From the NCBI RefSeq assembly GCF_020400725.1, contig NZ_JAINVG010000035.1, forward strand, positions 1 through 64,000: a stretch of DNA of 64,000 nt. The letters run 5' to 3'. Shown in pieces: positions 7,687 through 15,903 of this stretch (position 1 is the stretch's first letter; every line of letters starts with the position of its first letter). The DNA is from Streptomyces sp. NK15101 (GTDB taxonomy: Bacteria > Actinomycetota > Actinomycetes > Streptomycetales > Streptomycetaceae). Under the pieces are notes generated by a model. It did no database searches, was not told the DNA's origin, and saw nothing but the letters and a program-made list of their open reading frames with translations. Made by a program: the position numbers and the translations under genes.

Positions 7687-8247
7687 TCAGCGGCTCAGGA
7701 ACGCCAGCCGGGCCCGCTTCTCCGGGATGAAGACCTCCGGCAGGTCCACCTCGGGGAGCACGACCTCCGGGCCCAGTTCGAAACCGGCCCGCAGCATGCG
7801 GGCGATCGCCTTCTCGTTGGCGGCGTCGGGCTCGATCACGATCCGGGTGTGGTCCGTCAGCGAGAAGTCGACGAGCGCGGTGAGCAGCCGGCCCGTGAAG
7901 CCGGCCTCGGGGGCGAGCCCCGGCGCGACGAACAGGTGCACACCGATGTCGCCGGGCCGCACCTCGTAGCACTCGCCCACCCGGTCCGCCGCCGGGTCGT
8001 ACGTCTGGAAGAGGGCGACCGGCTCCCCGTCCCGGCTGACCAGGTAACCGTGGTGCGTGGTCAGCGAGTCGAGGTGCGCGTAGACCTCCCGGACCTGCTC
8101 GACGGTGGTCCCGACCATGCCCCAGAAGCGGGCCCGCTCCTCGTTGACCCAGCCGTGCAGGAGCGGCGCGTCCCCGGCGGGGTCGACGGGGCGGACCGTG
8201 ACGGTCCCGAAGCCCTCGACGGTCTGGACGTGTACGGCGGTGGTCAT
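7687..8247 (-). CDS. GNAT acyltransferase of the siderophore type (IucB/AlcB/MbtK-like)
   Basis: A 186-residue acyltransferase. It shows the features of the siderophore GNAT family: ERARFWGM near residue 40, the GVHLFVAP strand and IVIEPDAANEKAIARMLRAG near 145-164, where acyl-CoA and the acceptor helix lie. Family members N-acylate hydroxylated diamines or lysine. The ATG at 8247 overlaps the stop of the upstream penicillin acylase gene (ATGA) and has AAGGAGCAGGG before it, so the two are translationally coupled and share the iron-box promoter. From memory, a penicillin-amidase/acyltransferase pair (desG/desH) has been reported with desferrioxamine clusters; equivalence here is an inference. 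Confidence 0.82.
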   Translation of the reverse strand: MTTAVHVQTVEGFGTVTVRPVDPAGDAPLLHGWVNEERARFWGMVGTTVEQVREVYAHLDSLTTHHGYLVSRDGEPVALFQTYDPAADRVGECYEVRPGDIGVHLFVAPGLAPEAGFTGRLLTALVDFSLTDHTRIVIEPDAANEKAIARMLRAGFELGPEVVLPEVDLPEVFIPEKRARLAFLSR

Positions 8248-10493
8248 CCCTGCTCCTTCGTGAGCTTCTGCCAGTCGGTGGTGACGGGGGCGAGTTCGCC
8301 CCGCAGCCACAGGGGGAGTTGGTCGCGGTGGTGCGGGTCGCCGGGGACGCCGGACGCGCCGAACGGCACGATCCAGCCGCTCCGCTCCCGGTCGGCGAGG
8401 TCCCAGACGTACCGCGCGGCGGAGGCGCGGGCGCTGCGGTCGGTCCAGCCGGGCACGCTGGACGTGGAGAGCACGCAGTCGTGGTCCCCGCCGAGCCCCG
8501 GCCACCGGTCGTCGTCCGGGTCGGGCAGCGCCTGCCAGGGCGCGAGCCGGTGCGTCACGCCCCAGGCGGCGGGCGGTTCCCCGGCGCCGACCTCGTCGAG
8601 CGCCTCGCGCACGATCCGGTCGACGTCCCCGGCGGGCACGGGCCCGGCCACGAGCAGCGTCTCCAGGGCGAAGGCGACGCGCGGCCCGAGCGCCAGCCAG
8701 GGCCGGAACAGCTCGGGGTACGGGGCGGGTTCGCGCAGCGCCGCGAAGGCCTCGTGTCCGGCGAGCCGGCGCACGACGGCCCCGCGCACGGCCGCGTAGA
8801 GCCCGGCGTCGACGCTCTCCGCGTCCATCCGCCGGTCCCAGCCGAGCAGCCGCCGCCGGACGTCGGAACCGGCGGGGGAGAGGCGGGCGGTCCGACCGCC
8901 CCCGGGGCCCGGGGACATGGTGAGGCCGGCGCTCGCGAGGGCGGCCGCGTCGCCGGGGGCCGCGTCGACGGCTCCGGCCGCGCCGTCCGTCTCGGTGCCG
9001 ACCACCGCGGCGGCTTCCCCGGTGGCGCCGGCCACCGGATCCTCGCCCGCGCGCCGTACCGCCTCCAGGAGGCGGGCCGCCGAGGGGTTGTCGGTGTCCC
9101 TGTGGATCGCGGCCGTCGTCTCCGGGGTCCAGGCCGCCGAGGCGCGGAGCAGCTCGTCGATCCGGGCCGCCCGGTGCGGTGGCGCGAACTCGACGCCCAG
9201 CGGCGCCGCCAGGCCCCGGGCGTTGGCCATCACGGCGTGCCCGCGGACCTCGGCGCGGGGCAGCGGGGCCGGCGCGTCGGCCCAGGCGTGCGCCGGGTCC
9301 CAGGCGGGCACGACGCGCAGGGAGTTGGCCCGGTCCCGTACCGGCACGTGGCCGGCGACCCGGTGCAGGAGACCGCCCCGGGTGTCGGCGGCCTGGACGA
9401 CGTTCACCGGCTCGACCCAGCCGTCGAGGGCCGCGTCCACGTCGGCGACGGTCCGGGCGCGCAGCAGCGCCGGCAGCGTCCCGAAGCCGAGCTCCCCGGT
9501 GACCCGCGGCGGGTGCCGCAGGCTCAGGCCCTCCCACTCGGCGGAGCCGTCCAGGGGCCCGCCGATGATCACCGGCCCCCGGTCCGTCTCGATCACCTCG
9601 ACCTCCACCGGTTCCGCGTCCGCGACCCCGACCGTCTCCGTGTGCGCGGCCGCCGGGGCCCAGCCGTCGGGGCCGAGGGCCTCCACGGTGCCGTCGGGGA
9701 GCCGCCGCAGCCGTTCCCGGTACAGGTCCTGGTAGTCCGCCATCGCGTTGGTGATCGCCCAGGCCACCGGTCCGGCGTGGCCGAAGTGGGCGAGGCCGGG
9801 AACGCCGGGCACGGCCAGGCCCACCACGTCGTACTCGGGACAGGCGAGCCGGATCTGCTGGTAGACGCCCGGCGCCTCGATGAACCGGTGCGGGTCGCCG
9901 GCCACCAGGGCCGCCCCGCTCGCGGTCCGTCCGCCCGCCACGACCCAGCCGTTGGAGCCGGCGGTCCCGGGCCCGTCGGTCGCGAAGAGCTCCGTCCACT
10001 CCTCGCCGAGCCGCCGGGCGACCTCGTCCCGCCACAGTTTGGTGGGGAAGCCGGCGAAGAGGATGTGGGTCGAGAGCCAGACGGCGAGCGGGGTCCACGG
10101 CTCCCACCGGCCGGGCGCGAGGCCGGTCCCGGCGAACTCGGGTGCGCGGCCCGCCCCTTCGGCGAGGCCGTCGTTGACGCCGTCCGCGTAGGCGCGCACC
10201 CAGGCCGCGGTCGCCGGGTCGGTGCGGTCGAGCCGCTCGAAGCAGCGGCGGGCGGTGTCCGCGAGCCGGGCCCGCCGGACGAACGCGTCCCAGTCGAGCT
10301 CGGCGGCACCGAGGAAGGCGGCGCTGGTGCCCCGGGCCCGGTGCCGTTCGACCTCCAGCTGCCAGGCGCGGTCGCGGGCGGTGGTCCGCCCCTGGGCGAA
10401 GGCGAGTTCCTCCGGGTCCGCAGCCCGCAGATGGGGGACGCCCCAGGCGTCCCGGTAGACCTCGATGCTCACGGAGACCCCGATCCCGTCCAT
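8244..10493 (-). CDS. Penicillin acylase family Ntn-hydrolase, iron-box regulated
   Basis: About 749 residues, of the autoproteolytic N-terminal-nucleophile hydrolase family. The N-terminal half carries VYRDAWGVPHLRA. The predicted self-cleavage site is GTAGSNGWVVAGG, exposing the catalytic serine, with the following GDPHRF typical of the beta chain. No convincing signal peptide is visible. The start is uncertain: GTG 10517, ATG 10493 or GTG 10472. ATG 10493 is chosen because GTG 10517 leaves almost no space after the iron box at 10523. The gene is coupled by a 4-base overlap to a siderophore-type GNAT, suggesting siderophore acyl-group editing rather than beta-lactam hydrolysis. Confidence 0.88.
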   Translation of the reverse strand: MDGIGVSVSIEVYRDAWGVPHLRAADPEELAFAQGRTTARDRAWQLEVERHRARGTSAAFLGAAELDWDAFVRRARLADTARRCFERLDRTDPATAAWVRAYADGVNDGLAEGAGRAPEFAGTGLAPGRWEPWTPLAVWLSTHILFAGFPTKLWRDEVARRLGEEWTELFATDGPGTAGSNGWVVAGGRTASGAALVAGDPHRFIEAPGVYQQIRLACPEYDVVGLAVPGVPGLAHFGHAGPVAWAITNAMADYQDLYRERLRRLPDGTVEALGPDGWAPAAAHTETVGVADAEPVEVEVIETDRGPVIIGGPLDGSAEWEGLSLRHPPRVTGELGFGTLPALLRARTVADVDAALDGWVEPVNVVQAADTRGGLLHRVAGHVPVRDRANSLRVVPAWDPAHAWADAPAPLPRAEVRGHAVMANARGLAAPLGVEFAPPHRAARIDELLRASAAWTPETTAAIHRDTDNPSAARLLEAVRRAGEDPVAGATGEAAAVVGTETDGAAGAVDAAPGDAAALASAGLTMSPGPGGGRTARLSPAGSDVRRRLLGWDRRMDAESVDAGLYAAVRGAVVRRLAGHEAFAALREPAPYPELFRPWLALGPRVAFALETLLVAGPVPAGDVDRIVREALDEVGAGEPPAAWGVTHRLAPWQALPDPDDDRWPGLGGDHDCVLSTSSVPGWTDRSARASAARYVWDLADRERSGWIVPFGASGVPGDPHHRDQLPLWLRGELAPVTTDWQKLTKEQG

Positions 10494-10522
10494 GTCCGAC
10501 CGTACGGATGTGGCCACCCTTC

Positions 10523-10541
10523 TTAGGTTAGGCTGGCCTAA
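10523..10541 (-). promoter_or_regulatory. Iron box (DmdR/IdeR-type operator)
   Basis: TTAGGTTAGGCTGGCCTAA is a near match to the 19-bp actinobacterial iron box TTAGGTTAGGCTCACCTAA. It lies immediately upstream of the penicillin acylase gene and reads as an operator that would silence the acylase/GNAT pair when iron is plentiful. Confidence 0.85.
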
Positions 10542-10859
10542 ATTAATCTACAGGAGTCCGGGGTCGGGAACTCTCACCGGGTTGACGATCCGTGACCCGG
10601 CGACATCGCTGATCGTTGTCACCGATCCCGCGCACGCCTGCCCGTACGAAACGCGCGGGACCCCCGAGAACGGTTGTGTCGAAAAAAATCGAAAATGAAC
10701 ACGGAAACCCCCCTTTGGAGTGAACTCACGCCAGGCGACTGCCGGTTCACTCTCCGTGCGTAAAGATTCCGATGTCTCGAGTCGCCGAGGCCGTGCCGAC
10801 CCACCGTCCCCGTGGAGAGCGGCCGGCGACGCCATGTCTCCTGTGGGGGTTCCACCATC
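10542..10859. other. Intergenic region upstream of the LAETG surface protein
   Basis: No convincing gene is present. It holds an A-rich stretch around 10680-10697, unusual for this GC content, and an inverted repeat with GAGTGAAC at 10718-10725 and GTTCACTC at 10745-10752 that could form a leader hairpin. A TTGACG element near 10596 could be a -35 hexamer, but no paired -10 is clear. Confidence 0.45.
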
Positions 10860-11843
10860 TTGAACAGCAACACCTTCCTGCCCGCACGTCGTTCCGCCGC
10901 CGCCGCGACCGTCGCCGCCCTGGCCGTCGGACCCGTGCTCCTCGCGGCCCCGGCGGCGCACGCCACGGGCGGCGAAGGGCGCTCCACCGCCGTCGTGCTG
11001 AGGGCGGGCCTCGACGTCTCCCTCCTCGGCAAGACCGTGAACGTGCCGGTGCGGGCCTCCCTCAACGAGGTCGAGGCGCCGGCGAGCGAGAGCGAGACCG
11101 CGCTCTCCGTGAAGGTGCAGGGGGCCGAGGGCGGGGAGCCGATCGACATCCTCAAGGCCGACGTCGCCACGGCGGACGCGACCGTGGACGAGAAGAAGGC
11201 CGAGGGGCACGTCAACCTCGTGAAGGCGCGGGTGCACGTCCCCGGGATCCCGCTGCTCTCCCTCGTCGAGGTCGAGAAGGTCACGTCCAAGGCGCTGTGC
11301 GAGGTGGGCAAGAAGCCGGTCGCCGAGTCCAACGTCCTCGGTCACGTGACCGTGTTCGGCAAGAAGACCACCCTGTCCGCGGGCGGCCGGACCCAGGTCG
11401 CCGTGCCGGGCGTCGGCGAGGTCACCCTGGACCTCTCCCGTACCTCGACGACCTCCCGCACCGCCGCGGCCACGGCCCTGGAACTCAAGGTCGAGGTCGA
11501 CCCGCTGAAGCTCGGCGTCGCCGAGGTCAACGGCACGGTCACCCTCGCCGAGGCCACCTGCGAGACGCCCAAGGGCGCGGCCCCGACCCAGAAGCCCACC
11601 GAGAAGCCCACGGAGAAGCCCACCGGCAACCCGACCGACCGGCCCACGCAGCAGCCCTCCGTCAAGCCGAGCGACGCCGGCGGCATCAAGACGAACAACG
11701 GCGGCACCACGCCCACCGAGAACCTCGCCGAGACCGGCGGCAGCTCCACCACCCCGTACATCGCGGCCGGAGCGCTCGCCCTCCTCGTCGCCGGCGGCGG
11801 CGCGCTCGTCGTGACCCGCTCGCGCGCCCGCTCCCGCGACTGA
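10860..11843 (+). CDS. Secreted surface protein with LAETG sortase signal (SCO1860-like)
   Basis: About 327 residues. An N-terminal signal peptide (basic PARRS, then an Ala/Val-rich core ending APAAHA) leads to a beta-rich extracellular domain with repeated FGKK/LLGKTV-type strands and two cysteines near its edges. A Thr/Pro/Lys-rich stalk (KPTEKPTEKPTGNPTDRPT) follows, and then LAETG, a hydrophobic helix and a basic tail. That C-terminal arrangement is the sorting signal of class E sortases. The likely start is TTG at 10860; GGGGG lies about 10 bases upstream. An upstream ATG (10812) would add an implausible 16-residue leader. Confidence 0.85.
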   Translation: MNSNTFLPARRSAAAATVAALAVGPVLLAAPAAHATGGEGRSTAVVLRAGLDVSLLGKTVNVPVRASLNEVEAPASESETALSVKVQGAEGGEPIDILKADVATADATVDEKKAEGHVNLVKARVHVPGIPLLSLVEVEKVTSKALCEVGKKPVAESNVLGHVTVFGKKTTLSAGGRTQVAVPGVGEVTLDLSRTSTTSRTAAATALELKVEVDPLKLGVAEVNGTVTLAEATCETPKGAAPTQKPTEKPTEKPTGNPTDRPTQQPSVKPSDAGGIKTNNGGTTPTENLAETGGSSTTPYIAAGALALLVAGGGALVVTRSRARSRD

Positions 11844-11887
11844 CGGCCCGAGGGGGAAGCGCCGGGGGGCGCCGGGAGGGAAGCGAG

Positions 11888-11930
11888 GGTCCGGGGAGGG
11901 CGGCGGTGACGACACCGCCCTCCCCGGACC
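11888..11930. terminator. Strong bidirectional terminator hairpin
   Basis: GGTCCGGGGAGGGCGG (11888-11903) is exactly complementary to CCGCCCTCCCCGGACC (11915-11930), with an 11-base loop. It lies between the convergent surface-protein and cobC genes. Confidence 0.85.
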
Positions 11931-11953
11931 CTTCCGCACAACCCGCGGGGCTG

Positions 11954-13726
11954 TCAGCCGCCGATCAGCAGCGCCTGGTCGAGCGCCTGCAGGAAACGGT
12001 TCGTCGTCACCCGGTCCCGGACCGCGAGCCGCAGCCAGTTCCGGTCGAGCCCCGGGAACGTGTCGCCCCGGCGGGCCGCGAACCCGAGCGACCGCAGCCG
12101 CTCCCGCACCGCGTCCGCCCCGTCGATCCGCAGCAGCACGAAGGGGGCCTCCGCCCCCGCCACCGTCCGCACCTCGTCGAACTCCGCAAGCCCGGCCAGC
12201 AGATGGGCCCGCTCCACACCGATCCGGTGCGCCGCGTGCTCCGCCTCCGCGAGCGCCGCCCGCGTCATGCACGCCTCCGCCGCCACCAGGGCGGGCGTCG
12301 ACACCGGCCACAGCGGCTGCGTCCGCTCCAGGGCGGCGATCGTCTCCGGCTCGGCCAGGACGTACCCGATCCGCAGGCCGGCGAGCCCCCAGGTCTTGGT
12401 CAGGCTCCGCAGCACCACGAGCCCCGGCACGTCGGTCCGCCCGGCCAGCGACTCCCGCTCGCCCGGCACCGCGTCCATGAACGCCTCGTCGACCACCAGG
12501 ATCCGTCCCGGGCGGGCGAGCGCGGCGATCGAGGCGGCCGGATGCAGCACGGAGGTCGGGTTCGTGGGGTTCCCGATCACCACCAGGTCCGCGTCCTCCG
12601 GAACCGCCGCCGGATCCAGCCGGAAACCGTCCTCCTCGCGCAGCAGCACCCGGCCCACCTCGTGCCCGGCGTCCCGCAGCGCCGCCTCCGGCTCGGTGAA
12701 CTGGGGGTGCACCACCACCGGCCGCCGCACCGGCAGGGCCCGTGCCAGCAGCACGAACGCCTCCGCCGCGCCGGCCGTCAGGAGCACCCGCGTCGACGGC
12801 AGGTCGTGCCGCTCGGCGACCGCGGCCCGCGCGGCCCGGCCGTCCGGGTAGGCCGCGAGACCGGTCAGCGAGTCGGCGATCCGCTTCCGCAGCCAGTCCG
12901 GCGGAGTGTTCGTCCGGACGTTGACCGCCAGGTCGATGAGTTTCTCGTCCCGGACCTCGGCGTCACCGTGGTGGCGCAGGTCGTGGGCGTCGGTGTGCGT
13001 GTGCGTGTCCATGGCCGCCGTCGTGTGGGGGGTGGGGATGGTGGGGGGTGAGCCAGGCTCGCCAGCGATGTACCCGTGCGTCAAGGGCAACAACCGTGCG
13101 ACGGACGTCACTTCGTTCGGACGAACCGGGACGAAAGCGGCGATCGCGCAGGTCGCGCGCCGGGATTTCCGCTTCGGGACGAGCAACACGGGCCCGCCCC
13201 GGCCGACGAGCGACCCCCCGGGCCCCGCCCGGGTACCCACCTCCGGGCCCGCGCCCGCACCGGTCTCCGGGCCCGCGCCCGCGGCCGTCTCCGCACCCGC
13301 CTCTGCGGGCCCGGCCGTGGCGGTCTCCGCCCCCGCTTCCCCGGCCCCGCCCGTGGCGGTCCCGGCTCCCGCCCCGGTGCGCCCGCCCGCGGCCGTCTCC
13401 GGGCCCGTCCGGCCGTCCGCTCCCGCCGCGAGCAGCGCCGCCGCCTCCGCCACGGAGGCCGTGCCCGTCGCGGCCAGCGGCAGCGCCGAGGGATGCGGTA
13501 CGGGAACGGCCGCCAGCTCCCGGGCCGGGAACCCCCGCACCGGCACCCCGAGGGCCGCCGCGGCCGCCACGATCCCCGGCTCGGCGGCCCGCGCGTCGAG
13601 CGTGGCGAGCGACCGCACGCACCCGGCCGGCAGCCCCGCCTCCCGCAGGGCCTCCCCGATCAGCGCGAGCAGCTCGTCCGCCGTCGTCCCCGACCGGGCC
13701 CCGACGCCGAGGTGCGCACCCGGCAC
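11954..13726 (-). CDS. cobC: CobE (CbiG C-terminal-like) domain read in frame into CobC-type aminotransferase
   Basis: One open frame without a stop from GTG 13726 to TGA 11954 (590 residues). Residues 1-100 and 178-197 match CobE/CbiG-C: LGVGARSGTTADELLALI, LATLDARAAEPGI and LLVPKRKSRRATCAIA. From ATG 13012 (residue 239, MDTHTHTDAH) the sequence is a fold-type I aminotransferase of the Rv2231c/CobC group, with PLP lysine in SLTKTWGLAGLRIGY and IGNPTNPTS. CobC-type enzymes are thought to supply aminopropanol phosphate by decarboxylating threonine phosphate. CobC may start internally at 13012, but no good ribosome-binding site precedes that ATG. The alternative is two genes with a lost stop codon. 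Confidence 0.8.
   Translation of the reverse strand: MPGAHLGVGARSGTTADELLALIGEALREAGLPAGCVRSLATLDARAAEPGIVAAAAALGVPVRGFPARELAAVPVPHPSALPLAATGTASVAEAAALLAAGADGRTGPETAAGGRTGAGAGTATGGAGEAGAETATAGPAEAGAETAAGAGPETGAGAGPEVGTRAGPGGSLVGRGGPVLLVPKRKSRRATCAIAAFVPVRPNEVTSVARLLPLTHGYIAGEPGSPPTIPTPHTTAAMDTHTHTDAHDLRHHGDAEVRDEKLIDLAVNVRTNTPPDWLRKRIADSLTGLAAYPDGRAARAAVAERHDLPSTRVLLTAGAAEAFVLLARALPVRRPVVVHPQFTEPEAALRDAGHEVGRVLLREEDGFRLDPAAVPEDADLVVIGNPTNPTSVLHPAASIAALARPGRILVVDEAFMDAVPGERESLAGRTDVPGLVVLRSLTKTWGLAGLRIGYVLAEPETIAALERTQPLWPVSTPALVAAEACMTRAALAEAEHAAHRIGVERAHLLAGLAEFDEVRTVAGAEAPFVLLRIDGADAVRERLRSLGFAARRGDTFPGLDRNWLRLAVRDRVTTNRFLQALDQALLIGG
13211..13426. repeat. Low-complexity Ala/Gly/Glu/Thr-coding insert inside CobE
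   Basis: About 70 codons of degenerate GCCCGC/GTCTCCG-like units interrupt the CobE domain between its ALLAAG helix and the LLVPKRKS strand. The encoded peptide is a run of AGAET and AGPET variants. Known CobE domains of about 130 residues lack such an insert, so this looks like a repeat expansion in a surface loop. Confidence 0.7.
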
Positions 13727-13747
13727 CCCATCCGATAGCAAAGGCCC

Positions 13748-14476
13748 ATGGCAGTAGTCGTCGCGCTCGGCGCGTTCCTCATGACGCTCTTCGGCGGCTG
13801 GGTCGCCGGACGCGTCACCGACCGCCGCCACCTCGTCCTCGGCCTCGCCGGCGGGCTCATGCTCGGCGTCGTCGGACTCGACCTCCTGCCGGAGGCCCTG
13901 GAGGCCGCTGGGAAGACGGTCTTCGGGGTCCCGGAGGCCCTGCTGCTCTTCGTGGGCGGCTTCCTCTTCGCGCACGTCGTCGAACGCCTCCTCGCCGTCA
14001 ACCGCGCCGCGCACGGCGTCGGCGCCGACGAGAGGGTCCCGCAGGTCGGCCTCACCGCTGCCGCCGCGATGGTCCTCCACAGCCTCATGGACGGCATCGC
14101 GCTCGGCGCCGCCTTCCAGGTCAGCGGCGGCATGGGCGCCACCGTCGCGCTCGCCGTCATCACCCACGACTTCGCCGACGGCTTCAACACCTACACGATC
14201 ACGAGCCTCTACGGGAACGCCCGCCGCAAAGCCCTCGCCATGCTCGTCGCGGACGCCCTCGCCCCGCTCGCCGGCGCCGGACTCGCCACCCTGTTCACCC
14301 TTCCGGAGGAACTCCTGGGCTGCTATCTCGGCTTCTTCGGCGGCGCCCTGCTCTACCTGGCCGCCGCCGAGATCCTGCCGGAGGCCCACCACGAACACCC
14401 CGCCCGCTCCACCGTGCTGTGCACGGTGGCGGGCGTGGCCTTCATCTGGCTCGTGGTGGGCGTCTCCGGCGGCTGA
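13748..14476 (+). CDS. ZIP-family metal transporter
   Basis: A 242-residue polytopic membrane protein with about eight hydrophobic segments. The two metal-binding helices are marked by HSLMDGIALG (about residue 114) and HDFADGF (about residue 139), the ZIP signature, with HVVERLL in the loop region. ZIP carriers import Zn2+ and sometimes Co2+, Fe2+ or Mn2+. It lies wholly between cobalamin genes on the other strand: 21 bases from the cobE start and 2 bases from the cobB stop. Cobalt supply for corrin insertion is therefore a reasonable inference, although zinc cannot be excluded. Confidence 0.88.
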   Translation: MAVVVALGAFLMTLFGGWVAGRVTDRRHLVLGLAGGLMLGVVGLDLLPEALEAAGKTVFGVPEALLLFVGGFLFAHVVERLLAVNRAAHGVGADERVPQVGLTAAAAMVLHSLMDGIALGAAFQVSGGMGATVALAVITHDFADGFNTYTITSLYGNARRKALAMLVADALAPLAGAGLATLFTLPEELLGCYLGFFGGALLYLAAAEILPEAHHEHPARSTVLCTVAGVAFIWLVVGVSGG

Positions 14477-14478
14477 TC

Positions 14479-15903
14479 TCACGCGCAGTGCTCCACGAAC
14501 CGCGCGGCGACCTCCGGCGACCCCGCCCAGTGGGTGTGCACGTAGCTGGCGTGCACACCGCCCTGCACGAAGCCCTCCACCCGCCGGTCCGGCTGCCGCA
14601 GTCCCCAGGCCGCCAGCGGCCCGGCGCCCGGCTCGATGACGGTGCGGTGGAACTCGTGCCCCCGCATCCGCGTCCCGGCCGGCGCGAGGACGCTGTCGCT
14701 CACGGCGACGGCGTCCCGGTAGCCGAGCGTGAGCCGCTCCGACATCCGGGCGTCGGCGTCGAGCACCCCGCACATGGGCGTGCCGTCGAGCGACCGCGCC
14801 AGGTACAGCAGCCCGGCGCACTCGGCGGCGACCGGCGCGCCCGAGGCGGCGAGCTCGGCGACGGCCTTCCGCAGCGGCTCGTTGGCGGACAGCTGCTCGC
14901 CGTACATCTCGGGGAAGCCGCCGCCGATGACGAGCCCGCTCGTCCCCTCGGGGAGGCTCTCGTCGCGGAGCGGGTCGAAGGTGACGACCTCGGCACCGGC
15001 GGCGCGCAGCAGCTCGGTGTGCTCGGCGTACGAGAACGTGAAGGCAGCCCCGCCGGCCACAGCCACGCGCCGTGGCGGGCGATCGTTCCGCGGGGGCAAG
15101 GGGGTCCCCCCTGCTCGAGCGAAGCCGAGAGCTCGGGGGAGGGCGGGCACCACGGCGCCACCGGCGTGCAGCCGCTCCCCGACCCCCGGCACCCACGGTT
15201 CGGCGTGCAACTCAGGCGCGCTGCGCGCAAGCGCGAGCAGCGCCTCGAGGTCACACCCCTGCCGCACCTGCTCCGCCTGCGCGGCCACCGCCTCCACGGC
15301 GGCCGCCTGCCGCTCGGCGACCGGCACCAGGCCGAGGTGCCGGGAGGGCGTCGCGACGGCGGGGGCCCGCCGCAGCACGCCGAGCACCGGAACGCCCGAC
15401 TCCCCGAGCGCTTCCCGCAGCAGGTGCTCGTGCCGGTCCGTCGCGACCTTGTTGAGGATCACGCCCCCGATCCGCACCTCCGGGTCCCAGGACGCGAACC
15501 CGTGCACCAGCGCCGCCACCGACCGCGACTGCGAGGACGCGTCGACGACGAGGACCACCGGCGCCTTGAGCAGCTTCGCGACCTGCGCGGTGGACGCCAG
15601 CTCGCCCTGGTCGGCGGCGCCGTCGTACAGCCCCATGACCCCCTCGACCACGGCCAGGTCGCAGCCCCGCGCCCCGTGCAGGAAGAGCGGCGCGATCAGC
15701 CCCGTACCGCACATGTACGCGTCGAGGTTGCGGCCCGGGCGGCCGGTCGCGAGCGCGTGGTAGCCCGGGTCGATGTAGTCGGGCCCGACCTTGTGCGGGG
15801 AGACGGCCAGACCACGGCCGGCGAACGCGGCCATCAGGCCGGTCGCGACCGTGGTCTTGCCCGCGCCGGACGACGGCGCGGCGATGACGAGACGTGCTAC
15901 CAC
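14479..15903 (-). CDS. cobB: Cobyrinic acid a,c-diamide synthase
   Basis: 474 residues. An N-terminal ATP-binding domain carries APSSGAGKTTVATG (residues 8-21) and VGPDYIDPG. The C-terminal class-I-like glutamine amidotransferase domain has VIGGGFPEMY and the catalytic cysteine in AAECAGLLYLARS. The enzyme amidates the a and c side chains of the corrin ring using glutamine and ATP. The GTG start overlaps the end of cobO by 7 bases. A dispersed genomic repeat is read in frame at about residues 251-276, between the two domains, adding roughly 25 residues to what would be a linker. Confidence 0.93.
   Translation of the reverse strand: MVARLVIAAPSSGAGKTTVATGLMAAFAGRGLAVSPHKVGPDYIDPGYHALATGRPGRNLDAYMCGTGLIAPLFLHGARGCDLAVVEGVMGLYDGAADQGELASTAQVAKLLKAPVVLVVDASSQSRSVAALVHGFASWDPEVRIGGVILNKVATDRHEHLLREALGESGVPVLGVLRRAPAVATPSRHLGLVPVAERQAAAVEAVAAQAEQVRQGCDLEALLALARSAPELHAEPWVPGVGERLHAGGAVVPALPRALGFARAGGTPLPPRNDRPPRRVAVAGGAAFTFSYAEHTELLRAAGAEVVTFDPLRDESLPEGTSGLVIGGGFPEMYGEQLSANEPLRKAVAELAASGAPVAAECAGLLYLARSLDGTPMCGVLDADARMSERLTLGYRDAVAVSDSVLAPAGTRMRGHEFHRTVIEPGAGPLAAWGLRQPDRRVEGFVQGGVHASYVHTHWAGSPEVAARFVEHCA
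15077..15152 (-). repeat. Dispersed palindromic repeat inside cobB (copy 1)
   Basis: The segment has GCGATCGTTCCGCGGGG at its left, a GGGGGTCCCCCC palindrome, then CGAAGCCGAGAGCTCGGGGG and GAGGGCGGGCAC. A second copy sits at 47479-47552 with a few substitutions and an internal deletion. Similar elements recur across Streptomyces genomes. Here it is translated as part of CobB (VPALPRALGFARAGG). Confidence 0.8.

Noticed and set aside
8319..10526. Long plus-strand open frame (735 codons) opposite the penicillin acylase
   Set aside because: High-GC coding DNA leaves long open frames on the other strand. This one has Arg/Gly/Val-rich composition and no motif, and the minus-strand gene has clear family signatures.
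7687..10541. A full siderophore biosynthetic cluster
   Set aside because: Only the acylase, the GNAT and the iron box are present. No lysine decarboxylase, monooxygenase or NIS synthetase is nearby.
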